The translations under genes and the position numbers were made by a program. Shown piece after piece: positions 1 to 9,260 of a DNA stretch of 64,000 nucleotides. Origin of the DNA: Rhizobacter sp. Root1221 (lineage in GTDB: Bacteria > Pseudomonadota > Gammaproteobacteria > Burkholderiales > Burkholderiaceae_C). Where the stretch lies: NCBI RefSeq assembly GCF_001425785.1, contig NZ_LMDI01000034.1, positions 92,663-156,662 of the forward strand, written 5' to 3'. Numbering within the stretch: position 1 is the first letter of the stretch; the number at the start of each line of letters is the position of its first letter. The notes under the pieces are model-generated. The model saw only the letters and a list, made by a program, of their open reading frames with translations, did no database searches and was not told where the DNA came from.

Positions 1-306
1 CGGCTTTTCGAGCACCGGGCCCGAGGTCTGGCGCAGGTTCACGCCCAGTTCGTTCGCGATGATGTGGCTGAGCGTGGTCTTTCCGAGCCCCGGCGGGCCG
101 AACAGCAGCACGTGGTCCATGGCCTCCGAGCGCTTTTTCGCGGCACCGATGAAGATCTCGAGCTGCTCGCGTGCCTTCACCTGGCCCACGTATTCGGCCA
201 GGCCCTTCGGGCGCAACGCCCGTTCGATGGCCTCCTCGTTCGGCGAGGCCGGTGCGGCGCTGACCACCCGGCGCACGGGTTCGAATTCGTCGGTCTGGAT
301 GCTCAT
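1..306 (-). CDS. ruvB: Holliday junction helicase RuvB, N-terminal part (runs off the window)
   Basis: RuvB is the AAA+ hexameric motor that drives branch migration of Holliday junctions with RuvA. Only the first 102 codons are in the window; the gene continues past base 1. The Walker A motif GPPGLGKT is clear around residues 70-77, preceded by the family-typical stretch [11 protein letters not shown] and followed by TSGPVLEKP. The ATG at 306 gives the usual short N-terminal tail. The gene is divergent from the copper chaperone, with only 54 nt between the starts. ruvA lies about 24 kb away at 24374-24946, so ruvA and ruvB are not adjacent here. Confidence 0.95.
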   Translation of the reverse strand, partial: MSIQTDEFEPVRRVVSAAPASPNEEAIERALRPKGLAEYVGQVKAREQLEIFIGAAKKRSEAMDHVLLFGPPGLGKTTLSHIIANELGVNLRQTSGPVLEKP

Positions 307-360
307 GCCTGCATTATCCCGGTTGACCGACAATGCGGGCTCCCTGGAAGAGGAATCGCG

Positions 361-774
361 ATGAACCTGAAATCCATCGGCGCCCTGCTGCTGGCGCTGT
401 CCACCACCACCGCCTGGGCGGACATCCGTGTCGAGCAGCCCTATGCCCGCGCCACCGTGCCCGGCCAGATGGCTGGCGGCGGCTACCTGCAGGTCCAGAA
501 CACCGGCAAGGCGCCCGACCGGCTGCTGTCGGTGAGCGCCGGCGTGTCGGCCTCGGCCGAGCTGCACACGATGTCGATGGACGGCGACGTGATGCGCATG
601 CGCGAGGTGGACGGCATCGACGTGCCCGCCGGGCAGAAGGTCGAGCTCAAGCCGGGCGGTTTGCACATCATGTTCATGGGCCTGAAGGCCCCGCTGAAGG
701 CGGGCGACACCTTCCCGGCCACCCTGAAGTTCCAGAAGGCCGGCGACGTGAAGGTGACGGTAAGCGTGCGTTGA
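361..774 (+). CDS. Periplasmic copper chaperone, PCu(A)C family
   Basis: A 137-residue exported protein. Residues 1-20 form a Sec signal peptide ending TTAWA. The PCu(A)C copper motif is visible: His-Thr-Met-Ser-Met near residue 70, then Met residues, then H-I-M-F-M near residue 100 (the H-M-x10-M-x21-H-x-M pattern). Members deliver Cu(I) in the periplasm, often to the CuA site of cytochrome oxidase, which fits the caa3 oxidase cluster 5 kb away. An AGAGGA ribosome-binding site lies just before the ATG. Copper binding follows from the family; the oxidase as its target is inference. Confidence 0.9.
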   Translation: MNLKSIGALLLALSTTTAWADIRVEQPYARATVPGQMAGGGYLQVQNTGKAPDRLLSVSAGVSASAELHTMSMDGDVMRMREVDGIDVPAGQKVELKPGGLHIMFMGLKAPLKAGDTFPATLKFQKAGDVKVTVSVR

Positions 775-779
775 CCGGT

Positions 780-2177
780 CTACGGCCCGGTCAACTTCAC
801 CGGGTCCAGCAGCGTCTCCAGCTGCGCCCGGCCCAGGTCGGTGTGCTCGTCGGCCACGTCGAGGATGGGCCGGCCTTCCTTGTAGGCGATCTTCGCGATC
901 TCGGCGGCCTTCAGGTAACCGATCAGCGGGTTCAGCGCCGTCACGAGGATGGGGTTGCGCGACAGGGCGTGCTTGAGCTGCGCCTCGTTGACCTTGAACG
1001 TGGCCACGGCCTTGTCGGCCAGCAGCCGGCTCGTGTTCGCGAGCAGCTGGATCGACTCCAGCACGTTGCGCGCGATCACCGGCAGCATCACGTTCAACTC
1101 GAAGTTGCCGGACTGCCCCGCCACCGTGATGGCCGCATCGTTGCCGATCACCTGCGCGGCCACCATCGCCGTGGCCTCGGGGATCACCGGGTTCACCTTG
1201 CCCGGCATGATGGACGACCCCGGCTGCAGCGCCTCGAGTTCGATCTCGGCGAGGCCCGCGAGCGGGCCCGAGTTCATCCAGCGCAGGTCGTTGGCGATCT
1301 TCATCAAGGCCACCGCCGTGGTCTTGAGCTGGCCGGACGTGGCCACGATGCTGTCCTGGGCGCCCATCACCGCGAAGAAGCTGGGCGCGGGCGTGAACCT
1401 GAGGCCGGTGGCGGTGCTCAGCTCGGCCGCGAACTTCTCGGCGAAGTCGGGGTCGGTGTTGACGCCGGTGCCCACCGCGGTGCCGCCCTGTGCGAGCCGT
1501 TGCAGCGCCGGCAGCGTGGCGCGCAAGTGGCCCGCGGCGTCTTCCACCTGTTGTGCCCAGCCATCGAGCACCTGGCTCAGGCGCACGGGCATCGCATCCA
1601 TCAGGTGGGTGCGGCCGGTCTTGACGTGTTCGTACACCGTGCGGCCCTTGGCCCGCAGGATGGTCTGCAGGTGGTCGAGTGCGGGCAGCAGGTCGTTGTG
1701 CAACGCGATCGCGGTGCTGGCGTGCAGCGCGGTGGGAATCGCGTCGTTGCTGCTCTGGCTCGCGTTCACGTGGTCGTTGGCGCTCACCGGTGAACCGAGC
1801 GCACGGGCCGCGAGCGTGGCGATCACCTCGTTCGCGTTCATGTTGGTGCTGGTGCCCGACCCCGTCTGGAACACCTCGACGGGGAAGTGTTCCATGCGCT
1901 GGTTGTCAGGCAGCGCGAGCAACTGGTGGATGGCCCCGCCGATGGCGTCGCCGAGGGGAGGGGGCAACGCGCCGAGCGACACGTTGGCACGGGCGGCAGC
2001 GGCCTTCACGAGCAGCAGCGCCCGCACGAACCCGACCGGCATGCGCTGGCCGCTGATGTGGAAGTTGTTGACCGCCCGCTGGGTCTGTGCGCCGTAGAGC
2101 GCGTCGGCCGGCACGGCGAGTTCGCCCATGCTGTCGCGCTCGAGGCGCGTCTTGGCGGCGGAGGAAGAAGTGGACAT
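780..2177 (-). CDS. fumC: Class II fumarate hydratase
   Basis: Oxygen-stable, iron-free fumarase of the TCA cycle (fumarate + water to L-malate), cytoplasmic tetramer. The 465-residue product matches the usual length of about 463. The superfamily signature [11 protein letters not shown] is present, as are [14 protein letters not shown] and the conserved [11 protein letters not shown] block. Start chosen at the ATG giving [11 protein letters not shown]; longer upstream reading is out of family. Its 3' end faces the copper chaperone gene with a 5-nt gap. Close paralogues (aspartase, argininosuccinate lyase) are excluded by the N-terminal and GSS regions. Confidence 0.95.
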   Translation of the reverse strand: MSTSSSAAKTRLERDSMGELAVPADALYGAQTQRAVNNFHISGQRMPVGFVRALLLVKAAAARANVSLGALPPPLGDAIGGAIHQLLALPDNQRMEHFPVEVFQTGSGTSTNMNANEVIATLAARALGSPVSANDHVNASQSSNDAIPTALHASTAIALHNDLLPALDHLQTILRAKGRTVYEHVKTGRTHLMDAMPVRLSQVLDGWAQQVEDAAGHLRATLPALQRLAQGGTAVGTGVNTDPDFAEKFAAELSTATGLRFTPAPSFFAVMGAQDSIVATSGQLKTTAVALMKIANDLRWMNSGPLAGLAEIELEALQPGSSIMPGKVNPVIPEATAMVAAQVIGNDAAITVAGQSGNFELNVMLPVIARNVLESIQLLANTSRLLADKAVATFKVNEAQLKHALSRNPILVTALNPLIGYLKAAEIAKIAYKEGRPILDVADEHTDLGRAQLETLLDPVKLTGP

Positions 2178-2219
2178 GCTGGCTCCTGGGGCCCGGGGGA
2201 ACCGCAGTGTCCTCCGAAC

Positions 2220-2240
2220 CCGGGCGCCCTGCGCGCCCGG
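2220..2240 (-). terminator. GC-rich hairpin after the haem-degrading-factor-like gene
   Basis: A perfect 8-bp stem, CCGGGCGC / GCGCCCGG, with a 5-nt loop lies 6 nt beyond the stop codon at 2246 on the minus strand. There is no U-tract, so it is at best a weak or Rho-assisted terminator separating the psd operon from fumC. Confidence 0.4.
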
Positions 2241-2245
2241 AGGCC

Positions 2246-3352
2246 TTAAGACGCGGCGCCGGGCAGGCCTTTGGAGAGGGTGCGCCACGCGTCCGGCTGC
2301 GGCTGGCCGCGTTCGCGCACGCCGAAGAACGTGACGGCCAGGCGGCCTTGGCGATCGTAGAACTCCACCGACACGATGCCACCGCGGGTGACCCGCCAGC
2401 CGCGCACGATGTCGTTTTCGTTCAGCCGCAGGTTGAGTCCCGGGTCGAGCACCAGGAACCAGTCACCGCCCACGGCCGTCTTGTGGATGGCGCCGCTGAA
2501 GATCTGGGTCACGCCGCCGTTGCCCACGAAGGCCATCAGGGGCACACCCTGTTCAGCCGCGCCGGTGAGCAGCTGGCGCATGGCCTTCGGCTTGAGGGGT
2601 TCGGCGGCGCCGGCGGGTGCGAGGCGCAGGGCCTGTTCGCGATCCACGCCAAAACGCGTGAGCAGTTCGGGGAAGCGGTGCACGTTGTCGATCTCGCGCC
2701 ACGCGGCCTGCAGGCCGGCGCGGTCCACCGCGGCATCGGGTGTGGCCGCGGGGGCGGCCGGGGTCTGGACGAGCGCGAGCGGTGCCGGTGCAGGCTGGCG
2801 CAGGTCGGCGACCAGGCGGTCGAACACCTCGGCGCGGTCCGGGTCGCGTGACGTCAGCTTGAAGACGAGCGTGCCCTGCGCGTCGAAGAACTGCAGGCTG
2901 CGCTGCACCTGGCCGTTGCGGCCCGGCGGCGGCGTCACGGCGAACGCGTGGCGCCAGACGGGGAACTCGAAACGCAGGTCGATGGGGCCGCCCAGATACC
3001 CGCCGACGGACTCGGCGCCGGCATCGGCGAGGCGGGTGGGCACCCCGGTGCGTTCGAGCACGGCGCTGTCGCTGCGGGTGTGGGCCGTGACCTCGCCCAG
3101 GTCCAGCGCACGGCGCAGGATGGTGCGGGCGGCGTCGCCCCCGTCCTGCAGGCGCACGGCCGTGCCGTGCTGACCGGTGGCGATCACCTCGGCCTCCGAC
3201 ACCCCGAGCTTCGCGGCAGCATCGCGGGCCGACAGGCGGGGCTGGCCGGCCTTGGCGGCGGCGAGGCGTTCGGGCAGCGGGGCGGACGCCGGCGGGGCCG
3301 ACTGGCAGGCCGCCAGCGTCAGGATGAGGGCGAGGGGCAGCAGTCGGCGCAT
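2246..3352 (-). CDS. Putative lipoprotein related to haemin-degrading factors (HmuS/HemS/ChuX fold)
   Basis: 368 residues. The C-terminal half (about 230-360) closely follows the HmuS/HemS family: the segment from QIFSGAIHKT through WFLVLDPGLNLRLNENDI matches the conserved haem-pocket strand region. An N-terminal half (about 35-200) looks like a diverged second copy, as expected for the tandem-domain family. Unlike cytoplasmic HmuS, it starts with MRRLLPLALILTLAAC, a signal sequence with a lipobox cysteine at residue 16. It sits 12 nt downstream of psd in the same direction. Haem binding or degradation is inferred from the family; export is inferred from the leader. No haem transporter genes are adjacent. 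Confidence 0.72.
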   Translation of the reverse strand: MRRLLPLALILTLAACQSAPPASAPLPERLAAAKAGQPRLSARDAAAKLGVSEAEVIATGQHGTAVRLQDGGDAARTILRRALDLGEVTAHTRSDSAVLERTGVPTRLADAGAESVGGYLGGPIDLRFEFPVWRHAFAVTPPPGRNGQVQRSLQFFDAQGTLVFKLTSRDPDRAEVFDRLVADLRQPAPAPLALVQTPAAPAATPDAAVDRAGLQAAWREIDNVHRFPELLTRFGVDREQALRLAPAGAAEPLKPKAMRQLLTGAAEQGVPLMAFVGNGGVTQIFSGAIHKTAVGGDWFLVLDPGLNLRLNENDIVRGWRVTRGGIVSVEFYDRQGRLAVTFFGVRERGQPQPDAWRTLSKGLPGAAS

Positions 3353-3363
3353 CGGGGTGGATC

Positions 3364-4209
3364 TCAGGTCTTGTTGGCCATCAACTCGCCCAGGCGCACC
3401 GCACGCTGCGGGGCCCAGGTGGGGTTGAAGGCCAGCGGCAGGTCGGGGAACAGCAGCACCACGGTGGAGCCGAGCAGGAAGCGGCCCATCTCCTCGCCCT
3501 TCTTGAGCGCCACCTGCTTGCCGTCGTAGGTCCATTCGCGCACCTCGCGCGTGCGGGGCGGGTTGACCACGCCGTGCCACACGGTGGCCATGCTGCCCAC
3601 GATGGTGGCACCCACGAGCACCAGCACGAACGGGCCGCGGGCCGAGTCGAACACACACACCACCCGTTCGTTGCGTGCGAACAGGCCGGGCACCCCACGG
3701 GCGGTGGTGGGGTTCACCGAAAACAGCGCACCGGGCACGTAGATCATGCGGCGCAGCCGGCCGTCACACGGCATGTGGATGCGGTGGTAGTCGCGCGGGC
3801 TCAGGTAGATGGTGGCGAAGTGGCCGTTCTCGAACTGCTTTGCAAGCGTGGTGTCGCCGCCCACCAGCGCCGAAGTGGAGTAGCGGTGGCCCTTGGCCTG
3901 GAAGATCTGGTCGCCCTCGATGCGGCCGTGCTGGCTCACCGCGCCATCCACCGGACACACGAGGTCGGCCTTGGCGATGGGGCGCACGCCGGGTTTCAGC
4001 GCGCGGGTGAAAAACTCGTTGAAGGTCTTGTAGCCGGCCGGGTCGCCGTGGGCGGCCTCGGTCATGTCGACGTTGTAACGCTTGATGAACCACTCGATCA
4101 GGCGCGTGGTGGCAGGGCCCGCCGGGGTGGAGGCGACGCGGCCGCCGAACGCGGTCAGCGCTTGCTTCGGCAGCAGGTATTGCGGCAACACGGCGAGTCG
4201 ATCGGACAT
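3364..4209 (-). CDS. psd: Phosphatidylserine decarboxylase proenzyme
   Basis: Converts phosphatidylserine to phosphatidylethanolamine at the inner membrane. The 281-residue proenzyme carries the self-cleavage motif LGST at 246-249, whose Ser248 becomes the pyruvoyl group. The conserved blocks FNEFFTRALKPGVRP, CPVDGAVS and SPRDYHRIHMP also match. The upstream ATG at 4209 gives MSDRLAVLPQYLLPK, the expected N-terminus. First gene of a two-gene unit with the lipoprotein downstream; divergent from the metallophosphoesterase. Length and motifs fit the short, E. coli-type enzyme. Confidence 0.95.
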   Translation of the reverse strand: MSDRLAVLPQYLLPKQALTAFGGRVASTPAGPATTRLIEWFIKRYNVDMTEAAHGDPAGYKTFNEFFTRALKPGVRPIAKADLVCPVDGAVSQHGRIEGDQIFQAKGHRYSTSALVGGDTTLAKQFENGHFATIYLSPRDYHRIHMPCDGRLRRMIYVPGALFSVNPTTARGVPGLFARNERVVCVFDSARGPFVLVLVGATIVGSMATVWHGVVNPPRTREVREWTYDGKQVALKKGEEMGRFLLGSTVVLLFPDLPLAFNPTWAPQRAVRLGELMANKT

Positions 4210-4288
4210 GGGACAGCCTGGGAACACAGAGGGGCCGCATTGTATCGGCCGCCGCCCCGGCCATTGAATCCGCAGGGACGGCCCGCAC

Positions 4289-5413
4289 ATGGGGTCGATG
4301 ACCCGCCTGTTCCTGTTTGCGTTGTCGGCCGTGTTGCACTTGTACCTCGGCCTCCGGCTGGGGCCCGACCTGCCCGCCGGGCACATCGCCTTCGGGATGT
4401 TGCTGGTGGCGTCCGCCGCGCTCATGCCCCTCGGCCTGCTGGCCACCCGGTGGCGTTCGCGCCGTTTCGCCGACACCGCCGCGTGGGTGGGGCTGCTGCT
4501 GATGGGCCTGTTTTCCTCGGTGTTCGTGCTGACCTTCGTGCGAGACGCCGTGCTGCTGGCCGCCTGGCCGTTCGGCGGTTTGCCAGGCACGTGGGTGTCC
4601 GGTTCGGCGGTGGCCGTGCTCGCTGCCGCCGTGGTGGCCACGGCGGCTGGTTTCCTGAACGCCCGCCGCACGGCCGCGGTGGTGCGGGTGGACGTGCCCA
4701 TCGCGGGCCTGCCGGCCGCGCTCGAGGGGTTCACCATCGCGCAGATCACCGACATCCACGTGGGCCCCACCATCAAGGCCCGCTACGTCCAGGCCATCGT
4801 TGACCGTGTGAACGGCCTGAACCCCGACATGGTGGCCGTGACCGGCGACCTGGTGGACGGCACGGTGGCCGAACTGGCCGACCACGTGGCCCCGCTCGGC
4901 CGCCTGGCCTCGCGCCACGGCACCTACGTGGTGACCGGCAACCACGAGTACTACGCCGGCGCCCACGCGTGGATCGACGAGCTGCGCCGCCTGAAGCTCA
5001 CCGTGCTGATGAACGAACACGTGGTGCTCGACCATGGCGCGGGGCAGGTGGTGGTGGCCGGCGTGGCCGACTGGTCGGCCCACCACTTCGACCCGTCGCA
5101 CCGCAGCGACCCGGTGGGCGCCATTGCGGGGTCGCCGGCCCGGGCGGGCGCCCGGCTGCTGCTGGCGCACCAGCCGCGCACCGCCACGCTCGCGGCCGGC
5201 GCGGGCTACCACCTGCAACTGTCCGGCCACACCCATGGCGGCCAGTTCTTTCCCTGGAATTTCTTCGTGCCGCTGCAGCAGCCGTTCACCGCAGGGCTGC
5301 ACAAGCTGAAGGACCTGTGGGTCTACACGAGCCGGGGTACCGGCTACTGGGGGCCGCCCAAACGCTTCGGGGCTCCGTCGGAAATCACCTGCTTGCGCCT
5401 CGTCAGCGCATGA
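4289..5413 (+). CDS. Membrane-anchored metallophosphoesterase (YkuE/YaeI-like)
   Basis: 374 residues with four predicted N-terminal membrane helices (about 8-125) and a C-terminal calcineurin-like domain. Metal-ligand motifs appear in order: TDIHVG, VTGDLVDG, VTGNHEYY and SGHTHGGQ. Relatives include UDP-2,3-diacylglucosamine pyrophosphatase-like and other membrane-linked phosphoesterases; the substrate cannot be read from sequence. The last 11 nt overlap the 3' end of the oxidase gene on the other strand. An alternative start is the ATG 9 nt downstream (MTRLF). Confidence 0.85.
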   Translation: MGSMTRLFLFALSAVLHLYLGLRLGPDLPAGHIAFGMLLVASAALMPLGLLATRWRSRRFADTAAWVGLLLMGLFSSVFVLTFVRDAVLLAAWPFGGLPGTWVSGSAVAVLAAAVVATAAGFLNARRTAAVVRVDVPIAGLPAALEGFTIAQITDIHVGPTIKARYVQAIVDRVNGLNPDMVAVTGDLVDGTVAELADHVAPLGRLASRHGTYVVTGNHEYYAGAHAWIDELRRLKLTVLMNEHVVLDHGAGQVVVAGVADWSAHHFDPSHRSDPVGAIAGSPARAGARLLLAHQPRTATLAAGAGYHLQLSGHTHGGQFFPWNFFVPLQQPFTAGLHKLKDLWVYTSRGTGYWGPPKRFGAPSEITCLRLVSA

Positions 5414-7910
5414 CCCACGCGGTGGCGTGGGGCAGCAACGCCACCACCACCCCCTGCGCGCAGCCGCCCCACCACAGCAGCGCGCTGTTGTCGAACGTGC
5501 CGTGCTGGTGGGGCCGCAGGAGGCCGCGGGCGATGCGCGCCGCGCAGAACATCGCCACCAGCGCCATCACTGCCACGTGGAACCCCTGGTAGCCCAGCAG
5601 CGCGGCCACCGTGGCCCCCCAGGCCGTGGCGGTGGGCACGAGGCCTGCCACGCGGTGCGCGTCGAGCTGCAAGCCGAAACCCCCGGCGGCCAGCACGGCC
5701 GCCAGGCCGATGGCGGCGAGCCCGGCCCAGCCCACCGGCCGTTCGTGCCGTCCGCGGCCGGCCCACGCCATCGCTGCCGCGCTGGCCACGAAGGCCAGTG
5801 CCGAGGCCACCACGGCACCGAACGCGGGCAACGTGCCGCCGGGTGGCGGGCACGTCACCGCGGCCATCGACACGTGCACGTGGGCAAACGCCATCGACGC
5901 GAGCACGGTGGTATCCACCACCAGCAGGATCACCATCGCCCACCAGGCGTGCGAACGCATGCCGGTGGCGCCCACCCGCAGCCGGACGTGGTCGCCCACC
6001 TGGGCGGTGGCGGCGCCCGGCGAGCGGTCGGTCTCCCACAACCAGCCGATCGTGGCGCCGATGGTCAGCACCCCGAAGGCCAACGCCGGTACCAGCCACT
6101 TCAGGGTCAGCAGGAAGAAGAACGCGGCCGTGCCCAGTGCCGCCAGCACGGGCAGCCTGCTCGGGCCCGGCAGCACCAGCACGTGCGACAGGGTGGCTTC
6201 GCGTGGTGACGTGACCAGCGTCTCACGCCGGCCCGTGGCCGAGCCCGGCAGCCAGTGCTGGCCGGCCACCACCTCGTTCGCGAGGCCGGGCTGGTGCCAA
6301 AGCGGGTCGGCCGACGTGACCTGCGGGATGCTTCGGGTGCCGTAGTTCTCCGACGGCAGCCATTCGAGCGTAGGGGCGTTCCACGGGTTGCCGTGGGGTT
6401 GGTCCGGCCGGCGCAAGGTGCGCACGGCGTCCACCAGCACCACGGCGATGCCGGCCGCAAGCACCACCGCGCCTACCGACGACAGCAGGTTCGGCAGGTC
6501 CCAGCCCAGGCCTGGCGCATACGTGTAGACCCGCCGCGGCATGCCCATCAATCCGGCGATGTGCATCGGGAAAAAGGCCAGATGGAACCCGGCGAACACG
6601 AGCAAGAACGCGCGGCGCCCCGTGCGTTCACCGAGGCGGTGCCCGTTGGCCAGGGGAGCCCAGTGGTACAGCGCGCCGAGGATCGGGAAGAGGACCCCGC
6701 CGATCAGCACGTAGTGGAGGTGGGCGACGATGAAGTAGGTGTCGTGCACCTGCCAGTCGAACGGCAGGATGGCGACCATCACGCCGGTCAGCCCGCCGAA
6801 CACGAACGTGAACAGGAACCCGAGCACGTAGAGCGTGGGGGTGTCGAAACGCACCGTGCCGCGCCACAGCGTGCCGATCCACGCGAACACCTGCACCGCC
6901 GTGGGCAGGGCCACCGCCAGGCTGGCGGCCGACACGATGTTCATCGACAACCCGCCGAGCCCCGCGGTGAACATGTGGTGGGCCCACAGCAGGAAACTGA
7001 TCAGGCCCACCGCGGCGAGCGCCCACACGATGGCGCGGTGGCCCACGAGGGGTGTCTGGGCCAGCGCCGGCAGCATCGCCGACACCAGCCCGGCCGCGGG
7101 CAGGAAGATGATGTAGACCTCCGGGTGGCCGAAGAACCAGAACAGGTGCTGCCACAGCAGCGGGTCACCGCCGCGTTCGGCGATGAAAAAGGGCCAGTCG
7201 AAGGCCCGTTCCAGTTCGAGCAGCATGGTGCCGGCGATCACCGCGGGGAACGCGAACACGATCATCAGCGCCACGACCAGCATCGCCCACGCGTAGACCG
7301 GCATCCGCGCGAGGGTCATGCCTGGCGCGCGGGTCATCAGGATGCCGACGATCAGCTCGATGGCGCCCGCAATGGCCGAGATCTCGATGAACCCGATGCC
7401 CAGCAGCCAGAAGTCCGCATTGAGCCCGGGCGAGTGCACGCGGCTGGTCAGCGGCGGGTACATGAACCAGCCGCCATCGGGCGCGACACCGAAAAACAGC
7501 GTGCAGAAGAAGGCCGCACCCCCGAACGCATAGGCCCAGTACGCATAGGCCGACAACCTCGGGAACGGCAGGTCGCGAGCGCCGAGCATGTTCGGCAGCA
7601 GGTACACCGCCACGGCCTCCACCACCGGCACCGCGAACAGGAACATCATCACGGTGCCGTGCATCGTGAACACCTGGTGGTACGTGCCGGCGCCCATCAG
7701 CTGGCCGCCGGGCAACGCCAGTTGAGCGCGCATCAGCAGCGCGAGCACGCCGGCCAGCACGAGGAAAACGAACGCGGTGGCGATGTACAGCTTGCCGATG
7801 TACGTGTTGTTGACGGCGGTGAAACGGCCCCAGCCGGAGGGCATCCGCCACACGGCCTCGAGGCGTGGCAGTTCGCCGGGCGGGCGGGGCAGCTGGTTGG
7901 GCAGGGTCAT
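5403..7910 (-). CDS. caa3-type cytochrome c oxidase, fused subunits I and III
   Basis: 835 residues. Residues 1 to about 600 are the haem-copper oxidase catalytic subunit: WFFGHPEVYI (CuB His, cross-linked Tyr and proton-channel Glu region), LWAHHMFTAG (CuB His pair) and the haem ligands in VAHLHYVL are all present. The last 200 residues contain about six hydrophobic helices resembling a diverged subunit III. Such CoxA-CoxC fusions are known in SoxM/caa3-type oxidases. The ATG overlaps the subunit II stop by 4 nt, so translation is coupled. Function: reduction of O2 to water with proton pumping at the inner membrane. Confidence 0.93.
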   Translation of the reverse strand: MTLPNQLPRPPGELPRLEAVWRMPSGWGRFTAVNNTYIGKLYIATAFVFLVLAGVLALLMRAQLALPGGQLMGAGTYHQVFTMHGTVMMFLFAVPVVEAVAVYLLPNMLGARDLPFPRLSAYAYWAYAFGGAAFFCTLFFGVAPDGGWFMYPPLTSRVHSPGLNADFWLLGIGFIEISAIAGAIELIVGILMTRAPGMTLARMPVYAWAMLVVALMIVFAFPAVIAGTMLLELERAFDWPFFIAERGGDPLLWQHLFWFFGHPEVYIIFLPAAGLVSAMLPALAQTPLVGHRAIVWALAAVGLISFLLWAHHMFTAGLGGLSMNIVSAASLAVALPTAVQVFAWIGTLWRGTVRFDTPTLYVLGFLFTFVFGGLTGVMVAILPFDWQVHDTYFIVAHLHYVLIGGVLFPILGALYHWAPLANGHRLGERTGRRAFLLVFAGFHLAFFPMHIAGLMGMPRRVYTYAPGLGWDLPNLLSSVGAVVLAAGIAVVLVDAVRTLRRPDQPHGNPWNAPTLEWLPSENYGTRSIPQVTSADPLWHQPGLANEVVAGQHWLPGSATGRRETLVTSPREATLSHVLVLPGPSRLPVLAALGTAAFFFLLTLKWLVPALAFGVLTIGATIGWLWETDRSPGAATAQVGDHVRLRVGATGMRSHAWWAMVILLVVDTTVLASMAFAHVHVSMAAVTCPPPGGTLPAFGAVVASALAFVASAAAMAWAGRGRHERPVGWAGLAAIGLAAVLAAGGFGLQLDAHRVAGLVPTATAWGATVAALLGYQGFHVAVMALVAMFCAARIARGLLRPHQHGTFDNSALLWWGGCAQGVVVALLPHATAWVMR

Positions 7911-8812
7911 CGCAGCGCCTCGAGGTAGGCGCCCAGGGCGTCCAGGTCGGCCGGAGGCAGGTGGGCGTTCGACGGCATGCGGGCGCCGGGCTTGAGCCGC
8001 TGCACGTGCGCCACCCAGGTGGCCATCGCGCCGGGCCCGTTGGCCAGGGTGCCGGCACCAAGGTGCAGGCGGCTCGCGACGTGGGTCAGGTCGGGGCCCG
8101 CCGTGCCGCCGTCGAAAGTGCCGCGCACCGTGTGGCACTGTGCGCAGGCGCGCTTGGAGAACAGGCGCTGCCCGCGCTCGGCCAATGCGGACACCGCCGG
8201 GGCGGCGGCTTGTGCCTGCCCGGCGAGCCAGCGGTCGAAGTCGGCGGGTGGCAGCACCACGACGTGAAGCCCCATGCGCGCGTGTTGTTCGCCACAGAAC
8301 TCGGCACAGGCGCCGCGGTAGGTGCCCGGGGTGTGGGGCGTGATCACGAGGCGGTTCACGCGGCCCGGCACCAGGTCCATCTTGCCGCCGAGCGCGGGCA
8401 CCCAGAAGCTGTGGATCACGTCGTCGCTCGCCAGCCCGAGGTGCACCGGGCGCCCCGCCGGCAGCCGCAGTTCGTTCGCGGTGGCCACCGGGCGGCCGGT
8501 GGTGGGGTCGGTGTACTGCACCTGCCACCACCAGGATCGCCCGGTGACCCCGACCACGAGGGCCCCCGGTGGCGCGGGGGCGTCGAGGCCCGCGGTGCGC
8601 CAGGTGCTGTAGGCACCGAGCGCGACGAGCACCACCCCGGGCACCACCAGCCCCGCCCCGACGATCCAGCGGCGGGTGGACACCGGACCGGTGCGCCGGC
8701 GCACCGCCATCGCGAGCACGGCCATCGTGGCGGCAAACACCAGCGTGCCGCCGCCGATGAGCACCCAGGCCACCTCGGCCAGCACGTCTGCCTGGGTGGA
8801 CGCCGGGTTCAT
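7907..8812 (-). CDS. caa3-type cytochrome c oxidase subunit II with fused cytochrome c
   Basis: 301 residues: two N-terminal membrane helices (about 12-35 and 50-68), a CuA cupredoxin domain, and a C-terminal haem c domain. CuA ligands are His134, Cys169, Cys173, His177 and Met180 in the motif CAEFCGEQHARM. The haem c site is CAQCH (223-227) with a likely axial Met in GARMPSN. Fusion of haem c to subunit II defines the caa3 class. Start and stop codons overlap those of both neighbours by 4 nt. The N-terminus is short and lacks an obvious cleaved signal peptide. Confidence 0.93.
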   Translation of the reverse strand: MNPASTQADVLAEVAWVLIGGGTLVFAATMAVLAMAVRRRTGPVSTRRWIVGAGLVVPGVVLVALGAYSTWRTAGLDAPAPPGALVVGVTGRSWWWQVQYTDPTTGRPVATANELRLPAGRPVHLGLASDDVIHSFWVPALGGKMDLVPGRVNRLVITPHTPGTYRGACAEFCGEQHARMGLHVVVLPPADFDRWLAGQAQAAAPAVSALAERGQRLFSKRACAQCHTVRGTFDGGTAGPDLTHVASRLHLGAGTLANGPGAMATWVAHVQRLKPGARMPSNAHLPPADLDALGAYLEALR

Positions 8813-9201
8813 CGCAGGGCCATGAGGTAACCCGCCATGTCGCGTGCGTCGGTGCCGGTGACACCGAGGTCCGGCATCGCGGTGCCGGGCACCAGCGAGG
8901 CGGGCGAACGCAACCAGCGCTGCAACATTTGCGGCTCGTTTTGCACTTGTCCGGCAATGTAGCTGCGGCGTCCCCACGCGGTGAGGGGCGGGCCGGCGGT
9001 GCCGGCGGCCGCGGGCACCTCGGGGATCACATGGCACCGGCCGCACTGGTACTGCGCCAGCAGGCGCTGGCCGCGGGGCGCGTCGGCACCGTCGACGCGG
9101 GTGTAGCGCGCATCCGGGGCGGGGTCCGCGCGCCCGCACGCGCCCAGCAGCAGCGGGGCCAGCAGCAGGGCCAGCGGCAGGCAGGGGCGGAAGTCGGTCA
9201 T
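8809..9201 (-). CDS. Lipoprotein c-type cytochrome of the oxidase operon
   Basis: 130 residues with a lipoprotein signal (lipobox LLGAC, Cys22), one haem c motif CGRCH (53-57) and a likely axial Met in PGTAMPDLG. It is the first gene of the oxidase operon and overlaps subunit II by 4 nt. The predicted role is a membrane-anchored electron donor to the CuA/haem c subunit, inferred from position. The C-terminal half, with RRSYIAGQ, LQRWLRSP and PGTAMP, resembles the second haem domain of the divergent cytochrome at 9261-10094, suggesting a shared origin. Confidence 0.88.
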   Translation of the reverse strand: MTDFRPCLPLALLLAPLLLGACGRADPAPDARYTRVDGADAPRGQRLLAQYQCGRCHVIPEVPAAAGTAGPPLTAWGRRSYIAGQVQNEPQMLQRWLRSPASLVPGTAMPDLGVTGTDARDMAGYLMALR

Positions 9202-9260
9202 CTGAGTGTCCAGGAACAATTGGCGTGCCCGGGAGGCGCGTGTCTTGCTGGCATGCCGGC

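Noticed and set aside
333-1793. Long plus-strand reading frame antisense to fumC and through the chaperone gene
   Set aside because: Arg/His/Gly-rich composition without family motifs; an out-of-frame shadow typical of high-GC DNA.
6255-7928. 557-codon frame antisense to the oxidase gene
   Set aside because: Overlaps a clear oxidase gene and has shadow-type composition (His/Arg/Glu/Gln-rich).
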